Below are positions 44,151-59,100 of a DNA stretch of 64,000 nucleotides, one piece after another. This DNA is from Hydractinia symbiolongicarpus (Eukaryota > Cnidaria > Hydrozoa > Anthoathecata > Hydractiniidae). Position 1 is the first letter of the stretch, and each line of letters opens with the position of its first letter. The stretch spans positions 2,792,001-2,856,000 of the forward strand of contig NC_079882.1 in assembly GCF_029227915.1 (NCBI RefSeq), read 5' to 3'. Both the position numbers and the translations under genes were made by a program. The notes beneath the pieces are model-generated. The model was not told the DNA's origin. It saw only the letters and a list, made by a program, of their open reading frames with translations, and ran no database searches.

Positions 44151-47100
44151 AACTTTCACTTATCCACTATTGGCTCAAAATGTTCCTCTAGTGGAGTACT
44201 TTCAATCCATACACAAAAGAATCTGTTTGTGCAATATGGCTGGAAAAACGGCTAGGGGGGGCAGTATATTCTAAGCGGCGTAGAATATTCTGCCCCCATA
44301 GAATATTCTGCCCCCCCCGTGTAAATTACATGAAGATGAAACTTTCACATATCCACTAATGGCTCAAAATGTTCCTCTAGAGGAGTACGTTCAATCCATA
44401 CACAAAAGAAATTGTTTGTGCAATATGCCTAGAAAAACGGCTAGGGGGGCAGTATATTCTAAGCGGGGTAGAATATTCTGCCCCCTTAGAATATTCTGCC
44501 CCCCCGTGCAAATTACATGAAGATGAAACTTTCACATATGCACTAATGGCTCAAAATGTTCCTCTAGTGAAGTACGTTCAATCCATACACAAAAGAAATT
44601 GTTTATGCAATATGGCTGGAAAAACGGGTAGGGGGGGCAGTATATTCTAAGCGGCGTAGAATATTCTGCCCCCTTAGAATATTCTGCCCCCCTGTAAATT
44701 ACATGAAGATGAAACTTTCACTTATCCACTAATGGCTCAAAATGTTCCTCTAGTGGAGTACGTTCAATCCATACACAAAAAAAATTGTTTGTGCAATATA
44801 CGTGGAAAAACGGCTAGGGGGGGCAGTATATTCTAAGCGGCGTAGAATATTCTGCCCCCTTAGAATATTCTGCCCCCCTATAAATTACATGAAGATGAAA
44901 CTTTCACATATCCACTAATGGCTCAAAAAGTTCCTCTAGTGGAGTACTTTCAATCCATACACAAAAGAATCTGTTTGTGCAATATGGCTGGAAAAACGGC
45001 TAGGGGGGGGCAGTATATTCTAAGTGGCGTAGAATATTCTGCCCCCTTAGAATATTCTGCCCCCCCTGTAAATTACATGAAGATGAAACTTTCACGTACG
45101 CACTAATGGCTCAAAATGTTCCTCTAGAGGAGTACGTTCAATCCATACACAAAAGAAGTTATTTGTGCAATATGGCTGGAAAAACGGCTAGGGGGGGCAG
45201 TATATTCTAAGCGGCGTAGAATATTCTGCCCCCATAGAATATTCTGCCCCCCTGTAAATTACATGAAGATGAAACTTTCACATATCCACTAAGGGCTCAA
45301 AATGTTCCTCTAGAGGAGTACGTTCAATCCATACACAAAAGAAATTGTTTGTGCAATATGCCTGGAAAACGGCTAGGGGGGCAGTATATTCTAAGCGGGG
45401 TAGAATATTCTGCCCCCTTAGAATATTCTGCCCCCCCGTGCAAATTACATAAAGATGAAACTTTCACATATGCACTAATGGCTCAAAATGTTCCTCTAGT
45501 GAAGTACGTTCAATCCATACACAAAAAAAATTGTTTATGCAATATGGCTGGAAAAACGGGTAGGGGGGGCAGTATATTCTAAGCGGCGTAGAATATTCTG
45601 CCCCCTTAGAATATTCTGCCCCCCTGTAAATTACATGAAGATGAAACTTTCACTTATCCACTAATGGCTCAAAATGTTCCTCTAGTGGAGTACGTTCAAT
45701 CCATACACAAAAGAAATTGTTTGTGCAATATACGTGGAAAAACGGCTAGGGGGGGCAGTATATTCTAAGCGGCGTAGAATATTCTGCCCCCTTAGAATAT
45801 TCTGCCCCCCTATAAATTACATGAAGATGAAACTTTCACATATCCACTAATGGCTCAACATGTTCCTCTAGTGGAGTACTTTCAATCCATATACAAAAGA
45901 ATCTGTTTGTGCAATATGCCTGGAAAACGGCTAGGGGGGCAGTATATTCTAAGCGGGGTAGAATATTCTGCCCCCTTAGAATATTCTGCCCCCCCGTGCA
46001 AATTACATGAAGATGAAACTTTCACTTCTCCACTAATGGCTCAAAATGTTCCTCTAGTGGAGTACGTTCAATCCATACACAAAAGAAATTGTTTGTGCAA
46101 TATACGTGGAAAAACGGCTAGGGGGGGGCAGTATATTCTAAGCGGCGTAGAATATTCTGCCCCCTTAGAATATTGTGCCCCCCTGTAAATAACATGAAGA
46201 TGAAACTTTCACATATGCATTAATGGCTCAAAATGTTCCTCTAGTGGAGTACGTTCAATCCATACACAAGAGAAATTGTTTGTGCAATATGGCTGGAAAA
46301 ATGGGTAGGGGGGGGGGGCAGTATAATCTAAGCGGCGTAGAATATTCTGCCCCCTTAGAATATTCTGCCCCCCCTGTAAATTACATGAAGATGAAACTTT
46401 CACATATCTACTAATGGCTCAAAATGTTCCTCAAGTAGAGTACGTTCAATCCATACACAAAAGAAATTGTTTGTGCAATAAGCCTGGAAAAACGGCTAGG
46501 GGGGGGCAGTATATTCTAAGCGGGGTAGAATATTCTGCCCCCTTAGAATATTCTGCCCCCCCGTGTAAATTACATGAAGATGAAACTTTCACATATCCGC
46601 TAATGGCTCAAAATGTTCCTCTAGTGGAGTACGTTCAATCCATACACAAAAGAAATTGTTTGTGCAATATGGCTGGAAAAACGGCTAGGGGGGGCAGTAT
46701 ATTCTAAGCGGCGTAGAATATTCTGCCCCCTTAGAATATTCTGCCCCCCTGTAAATTACATGAAGATGAAACTTTCACATATCTACTAATGCCTCAAAAT
46801 GTTCCTCAAGTGGAGTACGTTCAATCCATACACAAAAGAAGTTGTTTGTGCAATATGGCTGGAAAAACGGTTAGGGGGGGCAGTATATTCTAAGCGGCGT
46901 AGAATATTCTGCCCCCATAGAATGTTCTGCCCCCCCTGTAAATTACATGAAGATGAAACTTTCACATATCCACTAATGGCTCAAAATGTTCCTCTAGTGG
47001 AGTACGTTCAATCCATACACAAAAGAAATTGTTTGTGCAATATACCTGGAAAAACGGCTAGGCGGGGCAGTATATTCTAAGCGGCGTAGAATATTCTGCC

Positions 47101-50100
47101 CCCTTAGAATATTGCGCCCCCCTGTAAATTACATGAAGATGAAACTTCCACATATCTACTAATGGCTCAAAATGTTCCTCAAGTGGAGTACGTTCAATCC
47201 ATACACAAAAGAAATTGTTTGTGCAATATACCTGGAAAAACGGCTAGGCGGGGCAGTATATTCTAAGCGGCGTAGAATATTCTGCCCCCTTAGAATATTG
47301 CGTCCCCCTGTAAATTACATGAAGATGAAACTTCCACATATCTACTAATGGCTCAAAATGTTCCTCAAGTGGAGTACGTTCAATCCATACACAAAAGAAA
47401 TTGTTTGTGCAATATGCCTGGAAAAACGGCTAGGTGGGGCAGTTTATTCTAAGCGGCGTAGAATATTCTGCCCCCTTAGAATATTCTGCCCCCCCTGTAA
47501 ATTACATGAAGATGAAACTTTCACATATCCACTAATGGCTCAAAATGTTCCTCTAGTGGAGTACGTTCAATCCATACACAAAAGAAATTGTTTGTGCAAT
47601 ATGCCTGGAAAAACGGCTAGGGGGGCAGTATATTCTAAGCGGGGTAGATTATTCTGCCCCCTTAGAATATTCTAGCCCCTGTAAATTACATGAAGATGAA
47701 ACTTTCACATATCCACTAATGGCTCAAAATGTTCCTCTAGTGGAGTACTTTCAATCCATACACAAAAGAATTTGTTTGTGCAATATGGCTGGAAAAACGG
47801 CTAGGGGGGCAGTATATTCTAAGCGGCGTAGAATATTCTGCCCCTTAGAATGTTCTGCCCCCCCCTGTAAATTACATGAAGATGAAACTTTCACATATCC
47901 ACTAATGGCTCAAAATGTTCCTCTAGTGGAATACGTTCAATCCATACACAAAAGAAATTGTTTGTGCAATATACCTGGAAAAACAGGTAGGGGGGGGGGC
48001 AGTATATTCTAAGCGGCGTAGAATATTCTGCCCCCTTAGAATATTCTGCCCCCCCTGTAAATTACATGAAGATGAAACTTCCACATATCTACTAATGGCT
48101 CAAAATGTTCCTCAAGTGAAGTACGTTCAATCCATACACAAAAGAAATTGTTTGTGCAATATGCCTGGAAAAACGGCTAGGTGGGGCAGTTTATTCTAAG
48201 CGGCGTAGAATATTCTGCCCCCTAAGAATATTCTGCCCCCCCTGTAAATTACATGAAGATGAAACTTTCACATATCCACTAATGGCTCAAAATGTTCCTC
48301 TAGTGGAGTACGTTCAATCCATACACAAAAGAAATTGTTTGTGCAATATGCCTGGAAAAACGGCTAGGGGGGCAGTATATTCTAAGCGGGGTAGAATATT
48401 CTGCCCCCTTAGAATATTCTGCCCCCCCGTGCAAATTACATGAAAATGAAACTTTCACATATGCACTAATGGCTCAAAATGTTCCTCTAGTGGAGTACGT
48501 TCAATCCATACACAAAAGAAATTGTTTATGCAATATGGCTGGAAAAACGGCTAGGGGGGGGCAGTATATTCTAAGCGGCGTAGAATATTCTGCCCCCTTA
48601 GAATATTCTGCCCCCCTGTAAATTACATGAAGATGAAACTTTCACATATCCACTAATGGCTCAAAATGTTCCTCTAGTGGAGTACTTTCAATCCATACAC
48701 AAAAGAATCTGTTTGTACAATATGGCTGGAAAAACGGCTAGGGGGGGCAGTATATTCTAAGCGGCGTAGAATATTCTGCCCCCTTAAAATATTCTGCCCC
48801 CCCTGTAAATTACATGAAGATGAAACTTTCACTTATCCACTAATGGCTCAAAATGTTCCTCTAGTGGAGTACGTTCAATCCATACACAAAAGAAATTGTT
48901 TGTGCAATATACGTGGAAAAACGGCTAGGGGGGCAGTATATTCTAAGCGGCGTAGAATATTCTGCCCCCTTAGAATATTCTGCCCCCCCCCCCCTGTAAA
49001 TTACATGAAGATGAAACTTTCACATATGCATTAATGGCTCAAAATGTTCCTCTAGTGGAGTACGTTCAATCCATACACAAGAGAAATTGTTTGTGCAATA
49101 TGGCTGGAAAAATGGGTAGGGGGGGGGGGCAGTATAATCTAAGCGGCGTAGAATATTCTGCCCCCTTAGAATATTCTGCCCCCCCGTGCAAATTACATGA
49201 AAATGAAACTTTCACATATGCACTAATGGCTCAAAATGTTCCTCTAGTGGAGTACGTTCAATCCATACACAAAAGAAATTGTTTATGCAATATGGCTGGA
49301 AAAACGGCTAGGGGGGGCAGTATATTCTAAGCGGCGTAGAATATTCTGCCCCCTTAGAATATTCTGCCCCCCTGTAAATTACATGAAGATGAAACTTTCA
49401 CATATCCACTAATGGCTCAAAATGTTCCTCTAGTGGAGTACTTTCAATCCATACACAAAAGAATCTGTTTGTACAATATGGCTGGAAAAACGGCTAGGGG
49501 GGGCAGTATATTCTAAGCGGCGTAGAATATTCTGCCCCCTTAAAATATTCTGCCCCCTGTAAATTACATGAAGATGAAACTTTCACTTATCCACTAATGG
49601 CTCAAAATGTTCCTCTAGTGGAGTACGTTCAATCCATACACAAAAGAAATTGTTTGTGCAATATACGTGGAAAAACGGCTAGGGGGGGGCAGTATATTCT
49701 AAGCGGCGTAGAATATTCTGCCCCCTTAGAATATTCTGCCCCCCCCCCCCCCCTGTAAATTACATGAAGATGAAACTTTCACATATCCACTAATGGCTCA
49801 AAATGTTCCTCTAGTGGAGTACGTTCAATCCATACACAAGAGAAATTGTTTGTGCAATATGGCTGGAAAAATGGGTAGGGGGGGGGGGGCAGTATAATCT
49901 AAGCGGCGTAGAATATTCTGCCCCCTTAGAATATTCTGCCCCCCCCCCCTGTAAATTACATGAAGATGAAACTTTCACATATCTACTAATGGCTCAAAAT
50001 GTTCCTCAAGTGGAGTACGTTCAATTTATACCCAAAAGAATTTGTTTGTGCAATAAGCCTGGAAAAACGGCTAGGGGGGGGGGGCAGTATATTCTAAGCG

Positions 50101-53100
50101 GGGTAGAATATTCTGCCCCCTTAGAATATTCTGCCCCCCCGTGTAAATTACATGAAGATGAAATTTTCACATATCTGCTAATGGCTCAAAATGTTCCTCT
50201 AGTGGAGTACGTTCAATCCATACACAAAAGAAATTGTTTGTGCAACGTGCCTGGGAAAACAGCCAGGGGGCAATATATTGTAGGCGGCGTAGATTATTCT
50301 CCACCCTTAGAATATTCTGCCCCCTGTAAATTACATGAAGATGAAACTTTCACATATCTACTAATGCCTCAAAATGTTCCTCAAGTGGAGTACGTTCAAT
50401 CCATACACAAAAGAAATTGTTTGTGCAATATGCTTGGAAAAACGGCTAGGGGGGGGCAGTATATTCTAAGCGGGGTAGAATATTCTGCCCCCTTAGAATA
50501 TTCTGCCCCCCCCCCGTGTAAATTACATGAAGATGAAACTTTCACATATCCACTAATGGCTCAAAATGTTTCTCTAGTGGAGTACGTTCAATCCATACAC
50601 AAAAGAAATTGTTTGTGCAACGTGCCTGGGAAAACAGCCAGGGGGCAATATATTCTAGGCGGCGTTGATTATTCTCCACCCTTAGAATATTTTGCCCCCC
50701 TGTAAATTACATGAAGATGAAACTTTCACATATCCACTGATGGCTCAAAATCTTCCTCTAGTAGAGTACTTTCAATCCATACACAAAAGAAATTGTTTGT
50801 GCAATATGGCTGGAAAAACGGCTAGGGGGGGGGGGGGCAGTATATTCTAAGCGGCGTAGAATATTCTGCCCACATAGAATATTCTGCCCCCCTGTAAATT
50901 ACATGAAGATGAAACTTTCACATATCCACTAATGGCTCAAAATGTTCCTCTAGAGGAGTACGTTCAATCCATACACAAAAGAAATTGTTTGTGCAATATG
51001 CCTGGAAAAACGGCTAGGGGGGCAGTATATTCTAAGCGGGGTAGAATATTCTGCCCCCTTAGAATATTCTGCCCCCCCCTGTAAATTACATGAAGATGAA
51101 ACTTTCACATATCCACTAAGGGCTCAAAATGTTCCTCTAGAGGAGTACGTTCAATCCATACACAAAAGAAATTGTTTGTGCAATATGCCTGGAAAACGGC
51201 TAGGGGGGCAGTATATTCTAAGCGGGGTAGAATATTCTGCCCCCTTAGAATATTCTGCCCCCCCCTGTAAATTACATGAAGATGAAACTTTCACATATGC
51301 ACTAATGGCTCAAAATGTTCCTCTAGTGGAGTACGTTCAATCCATACACAAAAGAAATTGTTTGTGCAATATGCCTGGAAAAACGGCTAGGTGGGGCAGT
51401 TTATTCTAAGCGGCGTAGAATATTCTGCCCCCTTAGAATATTCTGCCCCCCCTGTAAATTACATGAAGATGAAACTTTCACATATCCACTAATGGCTCAA
51501 AATGTTCCTCTAGAGGAGTACGTTCAATCCATACACAAAAGAAATTGTTTGTGCAATATGCCTGGAAAACGGCTAGGGGGGCAGTATATTCTAAGCGGGG
51601 TAGAATATTCTGCCCCCTTAGAATATTCTGCCCCCCCGTGCAAATTACATGAAGATGAAACTTTCACTTCTCCACTAATGGCTCAAAATGTTCCTCTAGT
51701 GGAGTACGTTCAATCCATACACAAAAGAAATTGTTTGTGCAATATACGTGGAAAAACGGCTAGGGGGGGGCAGTATATTCTAAGCGGCGTAGAATATTCT
51801 GCCCCCTTAGAATATTGTGCCCCCCTGTAAATAACATGAAGATGAAACTTTCACATATGCATTAATGGCTCAAAATGTTCCTCTAGTGGAGTACGTTCAA
51901 TCCATACACAAAAGAAATTGTTTGTGCAATATGGCTGGAAAAATGGGTAGGGGGGGGGGCAGTATAATCTAAGCGGCGTAGAATATTCTGCCCCCTTAGA
52001 ATATTCTGCCCCCCCTGTAAATTACATGAAGATGAAACTTTCACATATCTACTAATGGCTCAAAATGTTCCTCAAGTAGAGTACGTTCAATCCATACACA
52101 AAAGAAATTGTTTGTGCAATAAGCCTGGAAAAACGGCTAGGGGGGGGGCAGTATATTCTAAGCGGGGTAGAATATTCTGCCCCCTTAGAATATTCTGCCC
52201 CCCCGTGTAAATTACATGAAGATGAAACTTTCACATATCCGCTAATGGCTCAAAATGTTCCTCTAGTGGAGTACGTTCAATCCATACACAAAAGAAATTG
52301 TTTGTGCAATATGGCTGGAAAAACGGCTAGGGGGGGCAGTATATTCTAAGCGGCGTAGAATATTCTGCCCCCTTAGAATATTCTGCCCCCCTGTAAATTA
52401 CATGAAGATGAAACTTTCACATATCCACTAATGGCTCAAAATGTTTCTCTAGTGGAGTACTTTCAATCCATACACAAAAGAATCTGTTTGTGCAATATGG
52501 CTGGAAAAACGGCTAGGGGGGGCAGTATATTCTAAGCGGCGTAGAATATTCTGCCCCCTTAAAATATTCTGCCCCCCCCTGTAAATTACATGAAGATGAA
52601 ACTTTCACTTATCCACTAATGGCTCAAAATGTTCCTCAAGTGGAGTACGTTCAATCCATACACAAAAGAAGTTGTTTGTGCAATATGGCTGGAAAAACGG
52701 TTAGGGGGGGCAGTATATTCTAAGCGGCGTAGAATATTCTGCCCCTTAGAATGTTCTACCCCCCCTGTAAATTACATGAAGATGAAACTTTCACATATCC
52801 ACTAATGGCTCAAAATGTTCCTCTAGTGGAGTACGTTCAATCCATACACAAAAGAAATTGTTTGTGCAATATACCTGGAAAAACGGCTAGGCGGGGCAGT
52901 ATATTCTAAGCGGCGTAGAATATTCTGCCCCCTTAGAATATTGCGCCCCCCTGTAAATTACATGAAGATGAAACTTTCACATATGCACTAATGGCTCAAA
53001 ATGTTCCTCTAGTGGAGTACGTTCAATCCATACACAAGAGAAATTGTTAGTGCAATATGGCTGGAAAAACGGGTAGGGGGGGGCAGTGTATTCTAAGCAG

Positions 53101-56100
53101 CGTAGAATATTCTGCCCCCTTAGAATATTCTGCCCCCCCCTGTAAATTACATGAAGATGAAACTTCCACATATCTACTAATGGCTCAAAATGTTCCTCAA
53201 GTGGAGTACGTTCAAACCATACACAAAAGAAATTGTTTGTGCAATATGCCTGGAAAAACGGCTAGGTGGGGCAGTTTATTCTAAGCGGCGTAGAATATTC
53301 TGCCCCCTTAGAATATTCTGCCCCCCCTGTAAATTACATGAAGATGAATCTTTCACATATGCCCTAATGGCTCAAAATGTTCCTCTAGTGGAGTACGTTC
53401 AATCCATACACAAAAGAAATTGTTTGTGCAATATGGCTGGAAAAACAGCTAGGGGGGGGGGGCAGTATATTCTAAGCGGCGTAGAATATTCTGCCCCCTT
53501 AGAATATTGCGCCCCCCTGTAAATTACATGAAGATGAAACTTTCACATATGCACTAATGGCTCAAAATGTTCCTCTAGTGGAGTACGTTCAATCCATACA
53601 CAAGAGAAATTGTTAGTGCAATATGGCTGGAAAAACGGGTAGGGGGGGCAGTATATTCTAAGCGGCGTAGAATATTCTGCCCCCTTAGAATATTCTGCCC
53701 CCCCCCCCCCTGTAAATTACATGAAGATGAAACTTCCACATATCTACTAATGGCTCAAAATGTTCCTCAAGTGGAGTACGTTCAATCCATACACAAAAGA
53801 AATTGTTTGTGCAATATGCCTGGAAAAACGGCTAGGTGGGGCAGTTTATTCTAAGCGGCGTAGAATATTCTGCCCCCCTAGAATATTCTGCCCCCCCTGT
53901 AAATTACATGAAGATGAAACTTTCACATATCCACTAATGGCTCAAAATGTTCCTCTAGTGGAGTACGTTCAATCCATACACAAAAGAAATTGTTTGTGCA
54001 ATATGCCTGGAAAAACGGCTAGGGGGGCAGTATATTCTAAGCGGGGTAGAATATTCTGCCCCCTTAGAATATTCTGCCCCCCCGTGCAAATTACATGAAG
54101 ATGAAACTTTCACATATGCACTAATGGCTCAAAATGTTCCTCTAGTGGAATACGTTCAATCCATACACAAAAGAAATTGTTTCTGCAATATGGCTGGAAA
54201 AACGGCTAGGGGGGGGGCAGTATATTCTAAGCGGCGTAGAATATTCTGCCCCCTTAGAATATTCTGCCCCCCTGAAAATTACATGAAGATGAAACTTTCA
54301 CATATCCACTAATGGCTCAAAATGTTCCTCTAGTGGAGTACTTTCAATCCTTACACAAAAGAATCTGTTTGTGCAATATGGCTGGAAAAACGGCTAGGGG
54401 GGGCAGTATATTCTAAGCGGCGTAGAATATTCTGCCCCCTTAAAATATTCTGCCCCCCCTGTAAATTACATGAAGATGAAACTTTCACTTATCCACTAAT
54501 GGCTCAAAATGTTCCTCTAGTGGAGTACGTTCAATCCATACACAAAAGAAATTGTTTGTGCTATATACGTGGAAAAACGGCTAGGGGGGCAGTATATTCT
54601 AAGCGGCGTAGAATATTCTGCTCCCTTAGAATATTGTGCCCCCCCCCCCTGTAAATAACATGAAGATGAAACTTTCACATATGCATTAATGGCTCAAAAT
54701 GTTCCTCTAGTGGAGTACGTTCAATCCATACACAAGAGAAATTGTTTGTGCAATATGGCTGGAAAAATGGGTAGGGGGGGGGGGCAGTATAATCTAAGCG
54801 GCGTAGAATATTCTGCCCCCTTAGAATATTCTGCCCCCCCTGTAAATTACATGAAGATGAAACTTTCACATATCTACTAATGGCTCAAAATGTTCCTCAA
54901 GTAGAGTACGTTCAATCCATACACAAAAGAAATTGTTTGTGCAATAAGCCTGGAAAAACGGCTAGGGGGGGCAGTATATTCTAAGCGGGGTAGAATATTC
55001 TGCCCCCTTAGAATATTCTGCCCCCCCGTGTAAATTACATGAAGATGAAACTTTCAAATATCCGCTAATGGCTCAAAATGTTCCTCTAGTGGAGTACGTT
55101 CAATCCATACACAAAAGAAATTGTTTGTGCAATATGGCTGGAAAAACGGCTAGGGGGGGGCAGTATATTCTAAGCGGCGTAGAATATTCTGCCCCCTTAG
55201 AATATTCTGCCCCCCTGTAAATTACATGAAGATGAAACTTTCACATATCCACTAATGGCTCAAAATGTTCCTCTAGTGGAGTACTTTCAATCCATACACA
55301 AAAGAATCTGTTTGTGCAATATGGCTGGAAAAACGGCTAGGGGGGGCAGTATATTCTAAGCGGCGTAGAATATTCTGCCCCCTTAAAATATTCTGCCCCC
55401 CCCCTGTAAATTACATGAAGATGAAACTTTCACTTATCCACTAATGGCTCAAAATGTTCCTCTAGTGGAGTACGTTCAATCCATACACAAAAGAAATTGT
55501 TTGTGCAATATACATGGAGAAACGGCTAGGGGGGCAGTATATTCTAAGCGGCGTAGAATATTCTGCCCCCTTAGATTATTGTGCCCCCCCCCCTGTAAAT
55601 AACATGAAGATGAAACTTTCACATATGCATTAATGGCTCAAAATGTTCCTCTAGTGGAGTACGTTCAATCCATACACAAGAAAAATTGTTTGTGCAATAT
55701 GGCTGGAAAAATGGGTAGGGGGGGGGGGGGGGGCAGTATAATCTAAGCGGCGTAGAATATTCTGCCCCCTTAGAATATTCTGCCCCCCCTGTAAATTACA
55801 TGAAGATGAAACTTTCACATATCCGCTAATGGCTCAAAATGTTCCTCTAGTGGAGTACGTTCAAACCATACACAAATGAAATTGTTTGTGCAACGTGCCT
55901 GGGAAAACAGCCAGGGGGCATTATATTGTAGGCGGCGTAGATTATTCTGCCCCCCTAGAATATTCTGCCCCCCCCTGTAAATTACATGAAGATGAAACTT
56001 TCACATATCCACTAATGGCTCAAAATGTTCCTCTAGTGGAGTACGTTCAATCCATACACAAAAGAAATTGTTTGTGCAATATGCCTGGAAAAACGGCTAG

Positions 56101-59100
56101 GGGGGCAGTATATTCTAAGCGGGGTAGAATATTCTGCCCCCTTAGAATATTCTGCCCCCCCGTGCAAATTACATGAAGATGAAACTTTCACATATGCACT
56201 AATGGCTCAAAATGTTCCTCTAGTGGAGTACGTTCAATCCATACACAAAAGAAATTGTTTATGCAATATGGCTGGAAAAACGGCTAGGGGGGGCAGTATA
56301 TTCTAAGCGGCGTAGAATATTCTGCCCCCTTAGAATATTCTGCCCCCCTGTAAATTACATGAAGATGAAACTTTCACATATCCACTAATGGCTCAAAATG
56401 TTCCTCTAGTGGAGTACTTTCAATCCTTACACAAAAGAATCTGTTTGTGCAATATGGCTGGAAAAACGGCTAGGGGGGGCAGTATATTCTAAGCGGCGTA
56501 GAATATTCTGCCCCCTTAAAATATTCTGCCCCCCCTGTAAATTACATGAAGATGAAACTTTCACTTATCCACTAATGGCTCAAAATGTTCCTCTAGTGGA
56601 GTACGTTCAATCCATACACAAAAGAAATTGTTTGTGCTATATACGTGGAAAAACAGCTAGGGGGGCAGTATATTCTAAGCGGCGTAGAATATTCTGCCCC
56701 CTTAGAATATTGTGCCCCCCCCCCTGTAAATAACATGAAGATGAAACTTTCACATATGCATTAATGGCTCAAAATGTTCCTCTAGTGGAGTACGTTCAAT
56801 CCATACACAAGAGAAATTGTTTGTGCAATATGGCTGGAAAAATGGGTAGGGGGGGGGGCAGTATAATCTAAGCGGCGTAGAATATTCTGCCCCCTTAGAA
56901 TATTCTGCCCCCCCTGTAAATTACATGAAGATGAAACTTTCACATATCTACTAATGGCTCAAAATGTTCCTCAAGTAGAGTACGTTCAATCCATACACAA
57001 AAGAAATTGTTTGTGCAATAAGCCTGGAAAAACGGCTAGGGGGGGGCAGTATATTCTAAGCGGGGTAGAATATTCTGCCCCCTTAGAATATTCTGCCCCC
57101 CCGTGTAAATTACATGAAGATGAAACTTTCACATATCCGCTAATGGCTCAAAATGTTCCTCTAGTGGAGTACGTTCAATCCATACACAAAAGAAATTGTT
57201 TGTGCAATATGGCTGGAAAAACGGCTAGGGGGGGCAGTATATTCTAAGCGGCGTAGAATATTCTGCCCCCTTAGAATATTCTGCCCCCCTGTAAATTACA
57301 TGAAGATGAAACTTTCACATATCCACTAATGGCTCAAAATGTTCCTCTAGTGGAGTACTTTCAATCCATACACAAAAGCATCTGTTTGTGCAATATGGCT
57401 GGAAAAACGGCTAGGGGGGGCAGTATATTCTAAGCGGCGTAGAATATTCTGCCCCCTTAAAATATTCTGCCCCCCCTGTAAATTACATGAAGATGAAACT
57501 TTCACTTATCCACTAATGGCTCAAAATGTTCCTCTAGTGGAGTACGTTCAATCCATACACAAAAGAAATTGTTTGTGCAATATACATGGAGAAACGGCTA
57601 GGGGGGCAGTATATTCTAAGCGGCGTAGAATATTCTGCCCCCTTAGATTATTGGCCCCCCCCCCTGTAAATAACATGAAGATGAAACTTTCACATATGCA
57701 TTAATGGCTCAAAATGTTCCTCTAGTGGATTACGTTCAATCCATACACAAAAAAATTGTTTGTGCAATATGGCTGGAAAAATGGGTAGGGGGGGGGGCCA
57801 GTATAATCTAAGCGGCGTAGAATATTCTGCCCCCTTAGAATATTCTGCCCCCCCTGTAAATTACATGAAGATGAAACTTTCACATATCCGCTAATGGCTC
57901 AAAATGTTCCTCTAGTGGAGTACGTTCAATCCATACACAAATGAAATTGTTTGTGCAACGTGCCTGGGAAAACAGCCAGGGGGCAATATATTGTAGGCGG
58001 CGTAGATTATTCTCCACCCTTAGAATATTCTGCCCCCCTGTAAATTACATGAAGATGAAACTTTCACATATCCACTAATGGCTCAAAATGTTCCTCTAGT
58101 GGAGTACGTTCAATCCATACACAAAAGAAATTGTTTGTGCAATATGCCTGGAAAAACGGCTAGGGGGGCAGTATATTCTAAGCGGGGTAGAATATTCTGC
58201 CCCCTTAGAATATTCTGCCCCCCCGTGCAAATTACATGAAGATGAAACTTTCACATATGCACTAATGGCTCAAAATGTTCCTCTAGTGGAGTACGTTCAA
58301 TCCATACACAAAAGAAAATGTTTGTGCAATATACCTGGAAAAACGGCTAGGCGGGGCAGTATATTCTAAGCGCCGTAGAATATTCTGCCCCCTTAGAATA
58401 TTGCACCCCCCTGTAAATTACATGAAGATGAAACTTCCACATATCTACTAATGGCTCAAAATGTTCCTCAAGTGGAGTACGTTCAATCCATACACAAAAG
58501 AAATTGTTTGTTCAATATGCCTGGAAAAACGGCTAGGTGGGGCAGTTTATTCTAAGCGGCGTAGAATATTCTGCCCCCTTAGAATATTCTGCCCCCCTGT
58601 AAATTACATGAAGATGAAACTTTCACATATCCACTAATGGCTCAAAATGTTCCTCTAGTGGAGTACGTTCAATCCATACACAAAAGAAATTGTTTGTGCA
58701 ATATGCCTGGAAAAACGGCTAGGGGGGCAGTATATTCTAAGCGGGGTAGAATATTCTGCCCCCTTAGAATATTCTGCCCCCTGTAAATTACATGAAGATG
58801 AAACTTTCACATATCCACTAATGGCTCAAAATGTTCCTCTAGTGGAGTACTTTCAATCCATACACAAAAGAATTTGTTTGTGCAATATGGCTGGAAAAAC
58901 GGCTAGGGGGGGCAGTATATTCTAAGCGGCGTAGAATATTCTGCCCCTTAGAATGTTCTGCCCCCCCTGTAAATTACATGAAGATGAAACTTTCACATAT
59001 CCACTAATGGCTCAAAATGTTCCTCTAGTGGAGTACGTTCAATCCATACACAAAAGAAATTGTTTGTGCAATATACCTGGAAAAACGGCTAGGCGGGGCA

